Assembly: GCA_022820485.1 (NCBI GenBank)
Contig: JAJEFJ010000070.1
Coordinates: forward strand, 1 to 40,306
Direction: 5' to 3'
DNA length: 40,306 nucleotides
From: Candidatus Latescibacterota bacterium
GTDB lineage: Bacteria; Latescibacterota; UBA2968; UBA8231
Shown here: positions 32,698 through 40,306 of the stretch, piece by piece
How the letters are laid out: each line of letters opens with the position of its first letter
How positions within the stretch are numbered: the first letter of the stretch is position 1
Notes under the pieces: generated by a model
Database searches by the model: none
What the model saw: only the letters and a program-made list of their open reading frames with translations
What the model was told of the DNA's origin: nothing
Translations under genes and position numbers: made by a program

Positions 32698-33678
32698 ATG
32701 CCCCAAATCGTCGTTGACAACCTAGTCAAAACCTACCGCATTGCCGAGCGCCGCCCCGGCCTTTGGGGTGCCTTCCGGGGCATTGTGCAGCGCTCGCACC
32801 GCACAATTCGGGCGTTGGACGGCATCTCTTTCTCCTTAGAAGCCGGCGAACTGGTGGGCTATATCGGGCCGAACGGCGCCGGCAAATCCACTACGGTCAA
32901 AATCCTCTCCGGCATCGTCGTCCCCGATTCGGGCCGCTGCGAGGTCCAAGGCCGCGTCCCTTGGCTGGACCGCATTGGCCACGTCAGCCGCATTGGCGTG
33001 GTCTTTGGCCAGCGCACCCAGTTGTGGTGGGACTTGCCGGCCATTGAATCCTTCGATCTGCTGCGCGACATCTACAAAGTTCCTACCGACGCCTATCTCC
33101 GCCGCCGCGACGCGCTCATCGCCATGCTGGAACTCGACTCCTTCCTCGACGTGCCCGTGCGCCAGCTCAGCTTGGGCCAGCGCATGCGCTGCGATCTGGT
33201 GGCGGCCTTGCTTCACGGCCCCAGCCTGCTCTTTTTGGACGAGCCGACCATTGGTCTCGACGCGGTTTCCAAACTGGCGATGCGCGATTTCATCAAAGAA
33301 CTCAACCGCCGAGAGAACACCACCGTCATCCTGACCACCCACGACATGGACGATATCGAAGCCCTGTGCGACCGGGTCATGGTCATCGGCGACGGCACCA
33401 TCCTCTCCGACGGCAGCCTCGCCGATCTGCGCGCCCGCGTCTCGTCCGAGCGCCGCCTCATCGTCGATTTAGTCGATGCCACAGCGACCATCGAGGACGA
33501 AGCCGCTCGCGTCGTCCAGCGCGACGGCCCCCGGGTGCATCTCAGCTTTGCGCCCGAACGCATTTCAGCCCCGGCCCTCATCAGCCGCATCACCGCCCGC
33601 CACGAGGTGCGCGACCTCTTTGTCGAAAACCCACCCATCGAGGAAGTCATCGCCCAACTCTACCGGGATCGCCCTTGA
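32698..33678 (+). CDS. ABC-2-type exporter ATPase
   Basis: The 326-residue protein has Walker A GPNGAGKST (57-65), Q-loop VFGQRTQLWWD, signature LSLGQRMR (158-164), Walker B LLFLDEPTIGLD (177-188) and H-loop TTHD. The W-rich Q-loop region and C-terminal 90-residue extension are typical of ATPases paired with DUF990-type ABC-2 permeases. It shares one base of stop/start with the first permease. The ATG is the second half of a MITE target duplication; no Shine-Dalgarno is seen, so expression may depend on the inserted element. The exported substrate is unknown. Confidence 0.88.
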   Translation: MPQIVVDNLVKTYRIAERRPGLWGAFRGIVQRSHRTIRALDGISFSLEAGELVGYIGPNGAGKSTTVKILSGIVVPDSGRCEVQGRVPWLDRIGHVSRIGVVFGQRTQLWWDLPAIESFDLLRDIYKVPTDAYLRRRDALIAMLELDSFLDVPVRQLSLGQRMRCDLVAALLHGPSLLFLDEPTIGLDAVSKLAMRDFIKELNRRENTTVILTTHDMDDIEALCDRVMVIGDGTILSDGSLADLRARVSSERRLIVDLVDATATIEDEAARVVQRDGPRVHLSFAPERISAPALISRITARHEVRDLFVENPPIEEVIAQLYRDRP

Positions 33679-34469
33679 TGCGGCCCTACCTGTCCGTCCT
33701 CAGCGCCCGCATCCGCATGTTACTACAGTACCGGGCCGCGGCCCTAGCCGGCATGAGCACGCAGCTCTTTTGGGGCCTCATTCGGGTGATGATCTTCGAA
33801 GCGTTCTACCGCACGGCAACCCAAGCGCAGCCCATGACCTACGCCGAAGTGGTCAATTACGTCTGGCTAGGTCAGGCTCTGTTCGCCCTCTTGCCTTGGC
33901 AACCCGACGACGACGTGCGCACCATGGTGCGCACAGGCACGGTGGCCTATGAGTTGGTGCGGCCCGTCGATCTATACACTTTTTGGTACAGCCGCGCCCT
34001 CGCCAACCGCATTGCCCCCGCCCTGCTGCGCTCGGTGCCGCTGCTCTGCGTGGCCTTCCTCTTCTGCGGTCTGCAAGCTCCCGCGTCCCCGGCTGCTGCG
34101 GCAGCTTGGGCCTTGGCCACGGTGGGCGCTATCTTGCTGGGCGGAGCCCTGTCCAACTTGGTCAACATCTCTTTGATGTGGACCATCGCCGGAGAGGGGG
34201 CCATGCAGATGCTGTCGATATGCATCTTCGTCTTTTCGGGTATGGTGATCCCCTTGCCGCTGTTTCCCGACGAGATCCAACCCATACTCGACTTCCTGCC
34301 TTTTCGCGGCTTGGCCGACACCCCCTTTCGCCTCTACATGGGGCACATTCCCGCGTCGCAAGTCTGGTCGGTAGTAGGGCATCAACTCGCGTGGACGCTA
34401 GCACTAGTGAGCCTAGGCCGCTTCTTCCTCTATCGCGGCACCCGCCGCCTAGTCGTCCAAGGAGGCTGA
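33678..34469 (+). CDS. ABC-2-type permease, first subunit
   Basis: The 263-residue membrane protein starts in the overlap TGATG with the ATPase gene. It has six hydrophobic segments, an N-terminal amphipathic lead (SARIRMLLQYRAAALAG), the conserved GTVAYELVRPVDLYTFWYSRAL coupling segment, and PLPLFPDEIQPILDFLPFRGLADTPFRLYMG before the last helix. This is the ABC-2/DUF990-type pattern. It forms a heterodimer with the next gene's product. The reading frame extends upstream within the ATPase gene, but the true start is at the overlap. Confidence 0.87.
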   Translation: MRPYLSVLSARIRMLLQYRAAALAGMSTQLFWGLIRVMIFEAFYRTATQAQPMTYAEVVNYVWLGQALFALLPWQPDDDVRTMVRTGTVAYELVRPVDLYTFWYSRALANRIAPALLRSVPLLCVAFLFCGLQAPASPAAAAAWALATVGAILLGGALSNLVNISLMWTIAGEGAMQMLSICIFVFSGMVIPLPLFPDEIQPILDFLPFRGLADTPFRLYMGHIPASQVWSVVGHQLAWTLALVSLGRFFLYRGTRRLVVQGG

Positions 34470-34473
34470 AGTC

Positions 34474-35277
34474 GTGCTCAATGGACTGCGCCTGTACGGC
34501 CGCTATATCGGCATTTCCTTCCGCAGCCAAATGCAGTACCGGGCCTCTTTCATCATGCTGTCTGTGGGCCACGGCGCGATGACCGGCTTGGAATTCTTGG
34601 GCATCTGGGCGCTCTTCGACCGCTTCACCGCCCTCGACACCTGGAGTCTGCCCGAAGTGGCCTTCTTTTACGGCCTAATCAATATCGCCTTTGCCTTGTG
34701 CGACGCCTTCTCGCGCGGCTTTGACTTGTTCGCCTCTACGGTCAAAAGCGGCGACTTCGACCGCTTGCTGCTGCGTCCCCGCAGCACGGCCTTGCAATTG
34801 GCCGGACAGGAACTCACCCTCAAGCGCATCGGCCGCATCACCCAAGGATTGGTCGTCCTGCTGTGGGCCTCACATGCCCTAGAGCTAGCCTGGACGCCGG
34901 ACAAGCTGGTCCTCGTCTTGCTCACCATCCTCGGCGGCGCATGTTTGTTCTACGGCCTCATCGTCCTGCAGGCGACACTCGCTTTTTGGACTACCGAGAG
35001 CTTGGAAATCGTCAATACCGTAACCTACGGCGGCGTGGAGACAGCCCAGTATCCGCTAGCGATCTACCGCGAGTGGTTCCGCCGCTTTTTCACCTACGTC
35101 ATCCCCCTCGCCTGCGTCAGCTATTACCCGGCCTTGGGAATTCTGGAACGCCCCGACCCCTTGGGTTCAGGCCCGTTGTTCCAATGGCTGGCCCCAGTCG
35201 TGGGCCTGCTCTTTTTCGCGGTCTGTCTGCGCGTCTGGCAAGTGGGCGTGCGGCACTACCGCTCTACCGGAAGCTGA
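34474..35277 (+). CDS. ABC-2-type permease, second subunit
   Basis: The 267-residue protein begins at GTG after AAGGAGG. It has six predicted helices, the SGDFDRLLLRPRSTALQLAGQE coupling segment, and YPLAIYREWFRRFFTYVIPLACVSYYPALG at the end, the hallmark of DUF990-type permeases. Four bases separate it from the first permease. The trio resembles uncharacterised exporters often near lipid or polysaccharide functions; nothing here fixes the cargo. Confidence 0.87.
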   Translation: MLNGLRLYGRYIGISFRSQMQYRASFIMLSVGHGAMTGLEFLGIWALFDRFTALDTWSLPEVAFFYGLINIAFALCDAFSRGFDLFASTVKSGDFDRLLLRPRSTALQLAGQELTLKRIGRITQGLVVLLWASHALELAWTPDKLVLVLLTILGGACLFYGLIVLQATLAFWTTESLEIVNTVTYGGVETAQYPLAIYREWFRRFFTYVIPLACVSYYPALGILERPDPLGSGPLFQWLAPVVGLLFFAVCLRVWQVGVRHYRSTGS

Positions 35278-35376
35278 CTTGACGGTCGGGTTGGCTGCGG
35301 CACCTGCCGAGGTATTTCTTTATCTTGACGCGACCCGGCAGACATGTACCTTTGCCCTCCCATCGGAGAGACCAAA

Positions 35377-36357
35377 ATGGCCACACACACCATCGCCCAG
35401 CGGCTCCGCAACGGCGATGCGCTGCTGCTGGACGGCGGGACCGGCTCGGAGCTGCAGCGGCGCGGAGCCGATGTCCTCAAAGGTGCCGAAGACCGACTCA
35501 AGGCGTGGTCGGCAACGGCCAACCTCGAGTACGCCGACGTGGTCCAGCAGGTGCACTCAGACTACCTCCGCGTCGGGGCCGACATCATCACCAGCAACAA
35601 CTTCTGGACGACGCCTACTCGGCTCGACTCTATCGGTGAGCGCCACGCCTGGCGCACCTATGCGACCGCCGCGATCCGCAACGCTGTCGAGGCCCGCAAC
35701 GCCATGCGCCAAGAGGCGTACGTCGCCGGCGGTATCGCCGCCCCCAGCCTCCAAGGAGCGATGTCACCTACCAGCCCAGTCTCGGACGTCCGCGCCTTGG
35801 GTCTCGAAACGTACCGTAGGGAGTGGACCGATCACGCCAAGCTCCTGGCCGACGAGGGTGCCGACCTGATCCTAGCCGAGTACGTCGGCTTCATCGAGGA
35901 CTGCGTCGAGGCTGTCGATGGCTGTGCCGAGGCGGGTGTGCCGGTCTTCCTCGGCGTTCGGCACATCCAAGACAACGGCGCAATGCAGTATGGCGAGAGC
36001 CTGATTGATCTTGCCAGCGCCCTCGAAGGTCATCCGGTCGATGCCGTTCTGCTCATGTGCAGCAACCCGGAAAACATCTCCGTCGGTCTCCCCATACTCC
36101 GAGAGGCGTTTGCCGGTCCCGTCGGCGCGTACCCCAACCTCGGCTACAACCCGACCGGCCCCATTGCCAACAGGCCGACGCTCACAAATCAAAAACCCAG
36201 TGCCGGCGTGGACATCCTGCAAAACGCCGACTACTACCCTTCCCACATGGCGGAGTTTGCTGGCGAGTGGAAGCGGATGGGTGCCCAGATCATCGGTGGC
36301 TGCTGCGCCTCAGGGCCAGAGCACATTGCGGCCATGCACCCAGTCGTCAAGAAATGA
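35377..36357 (+). CDS. Homocysteine S-methyltransferase-family protein
   Basis: The 326-residue barrel protein starts LLLDGGTGSELQRRG, followed by VGADIITSNNFWTTP, AGGIAAPSL, and AEYVGFIEDCVEAV. The zinc cysteines are in LLMCSNPENI and GGCCASGPEHI, as in MmuM/MetH N-terminal domains. It would transfer a methyl group from S-methylmethionine, betaine or another donor to homocysteine or a similar thiol. GGAGAG lies six bases before the ATG at 35377. A beta-propeller gene follows after 13 bp, suggesting co-transcription. Confidence 0.85.
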   Translation: MATHTIAQRLRNGDALLLDGGTGSELQRRGADVLKGAEDRLKAWSATANLEYADVVQQVHSDYLRVGADIITSNNFWTTPTRLDSIGERHAWRTYATAAIRNAVEARNAMRQEAYVAGGIAAPSLQGAMSPTSPVSDVRALGLETYRREWTDHAKLLADEGADLILAEYVGFIEDCVEAVDGCAEAGVPVFLGVRHIQDNGAMQYGESLIDLASALEGHPVDAVLLMCSNPENISVGLPILREAFAGPVGAYPNLGYNPTGPIANRPTLTNQKPSAGVDILQNADYYPSHMAEFAGEWKRMGAQIIGGCCASGPEHIAAMHPVVKK

Positions 36358-36370
36358 AGAACAAAGGCAA

Positions 36371-37600
36371 ATGAAAATCCGACCTGACCTCGTCCCCGAA
36401 ACCGAACGGGACCATCTCGAAATCATCCAGCTCACGGATGAACCGATCCCCTCATCGCATATCTATATGGAGGCGCAGATCTTCACGCCCGATTCGCAAC
36501 GGCTGATCCTCCACCGCTCAGCGCACCCGCACGGCTCAGATCCCAAGGACCCCGAGCACCAGTTTCTGATTTGCAACCTAGAAGACAATTGCAGCCTGAC
36601 GCCGATCACCACCGAGCTTGGAACGACGGGGCCGTCTATCTCACCAGATGGCGACTACCTGTACTACTTCGTCAATGAAACAGAGTTTGGGGTAGGCGGA
36701 AGACTGACGCTGAAGCGGGTCGGACTAGATGGGTCTGAACGCGAGATCATCTACGTCCTCGATCACGCGATTCCAGAGACCAATTTCAGGCTGAGCCGAC
36801 CGTATCCGCTTTCGACGATTTCAGCCGATGGCGGGCGCATCTCCATCTCGGGATTTCTCGGGAACGGTAATAGCGCAGGGGCGCTCTGGGGTCTGCTGGT
36901 CTTCGAGATCGAAGAGCCATCCGTACGGCTGGTCCTTCACGGTCCCACCTGGTGCAACCTGCACCCCCAGTACACGCGTCAAACGGACCCCGTGGCTTCC
37001 CACGACATCATGATCCAAGAAAATCACGGGAATGTCATTGCCGCCGATGGCAGGGTGGAAAAGCTCACCAGTGGACCGGGCGCGGACATCCACCTAATCC
37101 GGGACGATGGAACAGACCTGCGCGACTTCTCCTGGGGCAGAGATGGGAACGAATTCTGTCAGGGGCATCAGTGCTGGCAGGGGAAAAGCGATATTGCCAT
37201 CACCAGCACCTCGACGCGCAAACCGGACGAAAGACAGCTCATATCAGGGAGGGCGGCAGCACACGTCGGCGATGAAGGCATCAACACGCCGGGCGGCTGG
37301 CGCAACGACCTGTCCCGCTCCTTCGATGGGCCCGATTTCTGGCATTTCGCAACAGACATAGATGGGACTCGTTTAATCACAGATGCAGGCCCAAAAGACG
37401 GGGGCGGCGCGGTCTGGTTGTTCGACCTTCCCGAGGAAGAAGAAGGCGCGCTCGCAAATGCGCGGAAGGTCGCAAACCCCGGATCGTCCTGGCAGAAGGA
37501 CACCCACATCCATCCTTTCCTCTCGCCGGATGGGGGATTGGGCTTCTTCAATTCCGATGAAAGCGGCCTGTTGCAGGCCTATATGGTGCGCGGCTGGTAA
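36371..37600 (+). CDS. Oligogalacturonate-lyase-like/TolB-type beta-propeller protein
   Basis: The 409-residue cytoplasmic protein consists of repeated blades: TGPSISPDGDYLYYFV, YPLSTISADGGRISISG, DIHLIRDDGTDLRDFSWGRDG and HIHPFLSPDGGLGFFNSD. Histidines in ENHGNV, EFCQGHQCW and DTHIHPF fit the metal site of PL22 oligogalacturonate lyases. The family either cleaves unsaturated uronate disaccharides or has TolB-like binding roles. No signal peptide is visible. It follows the homocysteine methyltransferase gene closely and precedes the Ldh_2 gene by 6 bp. Confidence 0.75.
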   Translation: MKIRPDLVPETERDHLEIIQLTDEPIPSSHIYMEAQIFTPDSQRLILHRSAHPHGSDPKDPEHQFLICNLEDNCSLTPITTELGTTGPSISPDGDYLYYFVNETEFGVGGRLTLKRVGLDGSEREIIYVLDHAIPETNFRLSRPYPLSTISADGGRISISGFLGNGNSAGALWGLLVFEIEEPSVRLVLHGPTWCNLHPQYTRQTDPVASHDIMIQENHGNVIAADGRVEKLTSGPGADIHLIRDDGTDLRDFSWGRDGNEFCQGHQCWQGKSDIAITSTSTRKPDERQLISGRAAAHVGDEGINTPGGWRNDLSRSFDGPDFWHFATDIDGTRLITDAGPKDGGGAVWLFDLPEEEEGALANARKVANPGSSWQKDTHIHPFLSPDGGLGFFNSDESGLLQAYMVRGW

Positions 37601-37606
37601 GTAACC

Positions 37607-38653
37607 ATGAGCCAGCCCAAGCGCATCGCCCACTCCGATCTGGAACAATTTTTCCTCGACGCCCTCACAGCCGCAGGGGTACCGCCACACGTGGCCGCAG
37701 TCGAAGCCCAAATGGGCGCTGAAGTGGATCTGCACGGCGGCCACACCCACGGCGTCGCCTTGTTGCCCTCGGTGATCAATTACATCCGCCAAGGGATTTT
37801 GGCACCCGATCCCCGCTTTGAAACCATCGTCGAGTACCCAGCCTCCCGACTGATCGATGCTGGCGGCGGCATTGGCCGCTTCTCGTCGGCGCAGGGCATG
37901 GATTGGGCACTCGAACGGGCGCATCAATACGGCGTGGGGGCCTGCGTCGTCCGCAGCGTTGGGCACTGGGGGCGCGGACATAGCTACGCGTTGCGAGCCG
38001 CTCGCGCCGGGCTAGTCGGCCTAGCCTTCACCAACGCGTTCGCCAATTTTCCCGCCTGGGGCACGCGCGTCCCTTCCCTCGGCAACAATCCCCTCGCCAT
38101 TGGCATTCCTACGGCCGACGGCGAGCCTGTGGTCCTCGACTTGGCCATGACTCAATCCTCCATAAGCCGCGTGCGCCAAGCCGAAGCCGCCGGACGCAGC
38201 GTCCCCGAAGGTTGGGGTTTGGACGAGCGCGGCAGGCCCACTACGGATCCAAGTGTTCTGCTGCAATCGTGGCGCTTTTTGCCCATGGGTCAGCACAAAG
38301 GCTCGGGACTTGCCTTTATGGTCGATCTGCTCACGGCTGGACTGGCCGGCGGCCTCCTTGCTTTTGAGCAGGGTACCGAGGAGCGGCCAACGGATTCGGC
38401 TGGCGGCTCCACCAAGTGCTTTATCGCCCTCAAGCCCTTTGGCGACTGGCTGCACGACCGCAGCGCCGATCTGAAAGCCCATATAAAATCAGTGGAAGCA
38501 GCACCCGAACAGGGCCTCGTGCAGTGGCCGGGCGAAGGCAGCTACCAGCGGCGCGCCGACTACCTAAAACACGGCATCGCCCTCGAGGCCACCTTGGCCG
38601 AGCAAGTGGATGAACTGGCCCGCGATTTGGGGGTGCCAATCCGCTGGGCTTGA
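37607..38653 (+). CDS. Ldh_2-family malate/L-lactate/ureidoglycolate-type dehydrogenase
   Basis: The 348-residue protein has the Ldh_2 (PF02615) markers: AEVDLHGGHTHGVALLP, VGACVVRSVGHWGRGHSYALRAA, LGNNPLAIGIPTADG, and LPMGQHKGSGLAFMVDLLTAGL near the C-terminus. The family uses NAD(P) to oxidise 2-hydroxy acids such as malate, lactate or sulfolactate. The ATG is 6 bp after the previous stop, within the co-directional run. The catalytic His lies in VGHWGRGH. The real substrate is unknown; a sugar-acid or sulfo-lactate role is plausible in this context. Confidence 0.87.
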   Translation: MSQPKRIAHSDLEQFFLDALTAAGVPPHVAAVEAQMGAEVDLHGGHTHGVALLPSVINYIRQGILAPDPRFETIVEYPASRLIDAGGGIGRFSSAQGMDWALERAHQYGVGACVVRSVGHWGRGHSYALRAARAGLVGLAFTNAFANFPAWGTRVPSLGNNPLAIGIPTADGEPVVLDLAMTQSSISRVRQAEAAGRSVPEGWGLDERGRPTTDPSVLLQSWRFLPMGQHKGSGLAFMVDLLTAGLAGGLLAFEQGTEERPTDSAGGSTKCFIALKPFGDWLHDRSADLKAHIKSVEAAPEQGLVQWPGEGSYQRRADYLKHGIALEATLAEQVDELARDLGVPIRWA

Positions 38654-38727
38654 GCGTCAGTCTGGTCAGTTGCGTGGACGCTGGCACTCCGCCTCTACTA
38701 ACCCAATACCAACAGGAGAAACCCGCC

Positions 38728-39363
38728 ATGGCTCCCGTTAAACTTTTAGTATTCGTCGGCACCGAAGGCATGTACCACGACCACGCAGGCCAGGGCCGAT
38801 TTCTGGCCGACCTGCTGAACCAAGACGCCCAAATTGAGGCCGATTTCTCGCGTGACTACGAGGTAATGGCCAACGGCCTCAACGCGTACGAAGCCATCCT
38901 CTTCTTCACGGATGTCGGCCACTTCACCCAAGGCCAGGAACAGGGGCTTTTGCACTTTATCGAACGCGGCGGCGGCTTCTTCGGCCTGCACACCGCAGAC
39001 GCTTCCTTCCGCGACAACGCCGGCTACCACCAGATGCTCAACGGCTTTTTCGACGGCCACAGCCCGTACATGGATTTCACCGTCGCCATATCTGACTCCG
39101 ACCATCCCATTGCCGCCGGCCTCAAAGACTTTGCTGTGACCGACGAGTTGCACTACCTCAAGCACGACCCCAACCGCTCACACCACCTCATGCACGCCTA
39201 TGACCCCGGCCGCGACGAAACCCACGTCATGGCCTATCACCACACCTATGGTCAGGGCCGAGTGTTCTTCTTTGCCTTGGGCCACGACAACGCAGTGCTG
39301 GAAAACCCCTCCTTCCAAGAAGTGGTGCGCCGAGGTGCATTGTGGGTGGGGAAACGGTTGTGA
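38728..39363 (+). CDS. ThuA-like trehalose-utilization family protein
   Basis: The 211-residue protein has a flavodoxin/class I glutamine amidotransferase-like fold: VKLLVFVGTEGMYHD, YEAILFFTDVG, FIERGGGFFGLHTADASF (with a histidine in place of the amidotransferase cysteine motif), DELHYLK, and HVMAYHHTYGQGRVFFFALGHD. ThuA proteins take part in sugar (3-keto-trehalose/disaccharide) breakdown, usually with Gfo/Idh/MocA enzymes, several of which occur in this window. AGGAGA precedes the ATG at 38728. A longer in-frame start is possible but lies over the end of the preceding intergenic sequence. Confidence 0.87.
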   Translation: MAPVKLLVFVGTEGMYHDHAGQGRFLADLLNQDAQIEADFSRDYEVMANGLNAYEAILFFTDVGHFTQGQEQGLLHFIERGGGFFGLHTADASFRDNAGYHQMLNGFFDGHSPYMDFTVAISDSDHPIAAGLKDFAVTDELHYLKHDPNRSHHLMHAYDPGRDETHVMAYHHTYGQGRVFFFALGHDNAVLENPSFQEVVRRGALWVGKRL

Positions 39364-39420
39364 TTGCGCCGCGCAGACGCTATCCTCCGCCTTGAGCCGA
39401 ACTAGAAAGACAATCAATCA

Positions 39421-40146
39421 ATGACTGAAATACGAGGCGTATTCTTCGACCTATACGGTACGCTATTGTGCTACGGCGATATGGAAGCTGCGGGAGAGAG
39501 TTGGTACCATGCCATCCACCGCGAACTGATCGCTAGTGGTCATGCGTTTGATGAAGAAACGTTAATCCGACTCTGCGAGGAATTCCTGATCCAACCCGAG
39601 CCGCCGGTACAGGACGACGGGCTGACAGTGTACGAGCGTCGCATGCGCGAGTTAGTCGAGGAGTTGAGCTTGGCGTTAGCGTTGGAGGAATTGCGGCGGA
39701 TCAGCGAGGCGAGCATAGCGGCGTGGCACGCACATACGCCGCTGGACCCAGAGGCTAAAAGCGTGCTGGGCGAGTTGCAAGGCCGCTACAAGCTGGCGCT
39801 GATCTCCAACTTCGACCATCCGCCGCACGTCCATCAGTTGCTAGATGAGCTGGCGTTGCGCCCCTTTTTCGACGCAGTGGTCGTCTCCGGCGATGTCGGC
39901 GTCAAAAAGCCCGACCCGGCGATCTTTACCCCGGCGCTGGAGCAGACTGGGTTGACGACAGACGAGGCAATTTTCGTGGGCGATTCGCCAGAAGACGACG
40001 TAGCGGGAGCTAGGGCGGCGGGGCTACAGCCGGTGTTGATTCGGCGGTCGCTCGGCGCGGCTGGCTCTCCAGCAGAGCCAGAATGGACGGAGGACGGGGT
40101 ACGAGTGGTGAAGAGGTTGAGGGAAGTAATCGGATTAGTTGGCTAA
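39421..40146 (+). CDS. HAD-superfamily hydrolase
   Basis: The 241-residue protein has motif I FFDLYGTLL (nucleophile Asp), motif II LISNFD, motif III lysine in GVKKPDPAIF, and motif IV FVGDSPEDD. The cap domain (residues 18-100) is alpha-helical, C1 type, as in phosphoglycolate phosphatase or haloacid-dehalogenase-like proteins. The D-L-Y motif (second Asp absent) resembles dehalogenase-type or acetyl-transfer variants more than phosphatases, though some D-x-Y-G-T members are phosphatases. It is likely co-transcribed with ThuA, 57 bp upstream. Confidence 0.87.
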   Translation: MTEIRGVFFDLYGTLLCYGDMEAAGESWYHAIHRELIASGHAFDEETLIRLCEEFLIQPEPPVQDDGLTVYERRMRELVEELSLALALEELRRISEASIAAWHAHTPLDPEAKSVLGELQGRYKLALISNFDHPPHVHQLLDELALRPFFDAVVVSGDVGVKKPDPAIFTPALEQTGLTTDEAIFVGDSPEDDVAGARAAGLQPVLIRRSLGAAGSPAEPEWTEDGVRVVKRLREVIGLVG

Positions 40147-40306
40147 TGTTGCGCTTTATATTCGAAACTGATGTTACGCAGCTATGGTTATCTGCGGTTC
40201 CCTACCGTCCTGCCCGGTGTCATTTGTATGTTGCCAAATCCGTTCAGAAGGGCCAATCTGAACGGTATGCGTGCGGGGCGCGTCGTCCGTCATTGGGTGA
40301 GCAGGC
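40147..40306. other. 3' flank with a short perfect hairpin; no gene seen
   Basis: CCGTTCAGA (40240-40248) pairs with TCTGAACGG (40257-40265) around an 8-base loop. No T-run follows, so it is not a standard terminator. The phrase ACTGATGTTACGCAGC near 40168-40183 resembles IS ends but nothing confirms it. Confidence 0.35.

Noticed and set aside
40150..40190. ACTGATGTTACGCAGC phrase resembling some IS terminal repeats
   Set aside because: No transposase or matching second end in the window; similarity is from memory only.
1..40306. CRISPR array, tRNA or rRNA genes
   Set aside because: No regularly spaced repeats of CRISPR type and no tRNA- or rRNA-like sequence was seen on reading.

Overview
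This window looks like a chromosomal segment of an uncultured, GC-rich (roughly 58-60% by eye) bacterium with an oligotroph/symbiont-style catabolic repertoire. A phytanoyl-CoA-type dioxygenase, a sulfatase, Gfo/Idh/MocA oxidoreductases, Amidohydrolase_2, D-aminoacylase, a sialate O-acetylesterase-like enzyme, ThuA, an Ldh_2-type dehydrogenase and an oligogalacturonate-lyase-like beta-propeller sit close together. This mix is typical of Poribacteria, Latescibacterota or Tectomicrobia-like genomes. That placement is inference from gene families; there is no rRNA or tRNA here to fix it.

Layout. 0-2.5 kb: the 3' end of an IS5-family element that cuts off the C-terminus of a SAM methyltransferase, then a second methyltransferase and a YfcE-like phosphoesterase. 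2.7-12.5 kb: catabolic and transport genes, namely an amidohydrolase, a DUF2231 membrane protein, a sulfatase-PhyH-Gfo/Idh operon, a convergent ThDP enzyme-Gfo/Idh operon, and a multi-pass membrane protein that closely resembles the animal pyrophosphate/ATP-release protein ANKH. 12.5-18.9 kb: a defence/conflict island with a decayed type III restriction-modification operon (mod frameshifted, res with a nonsense codon and an internal deletion), an AT-richer gene with an N-glycosidase-like (TIR/deoxyribosyltransferase-like) N-terminus and a long helical C-terminus, and an Xre-ImmA/IrrE plus PIN pair behind a promoter with a perfect inverted repeat. 19-25.9 kb: D-aminoacylase, two tandem paralogous peptide-binding lipoproteins, the remnant of a sugar ABC permease, and a carbohydrate esterase. 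25.9-28 kb: a run of toxin-antitoxin-type genes. 28.2-31.7 kb: an ArsR-glyoxalase pair, an aldo/keto reductase with an ankyrin micro-ORF, a membrane-anchored ankyrin protein and a calcineurin-like phosphoesterase. 31.9-40.1 kb: an AhpD-like gene, an ABC-2 export operon with a MITE inserted at its start codon, and a run of same-strand catabolic genes.

The strongest hidden signal is at 31886-32488. Two halves of one AhpD-like peroxidase-related protein lie in the same frame, separated only by a TGA that sits exactly where the family has the second cysteine of its CxxC redox centre. A perfect 7-bp hairpin with a G in the first two loop positions begins 17 nt after that TGA. This fits a bacterial selenoprotein (CxxU) with a SECIS element, not a pseudogene. 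The second notable gene is the bacterial ANKH homologue.

Start codons were moved to internal positions where a ribosome binding site or family length demanded it. Family calls rest on motif recognition without database searches.
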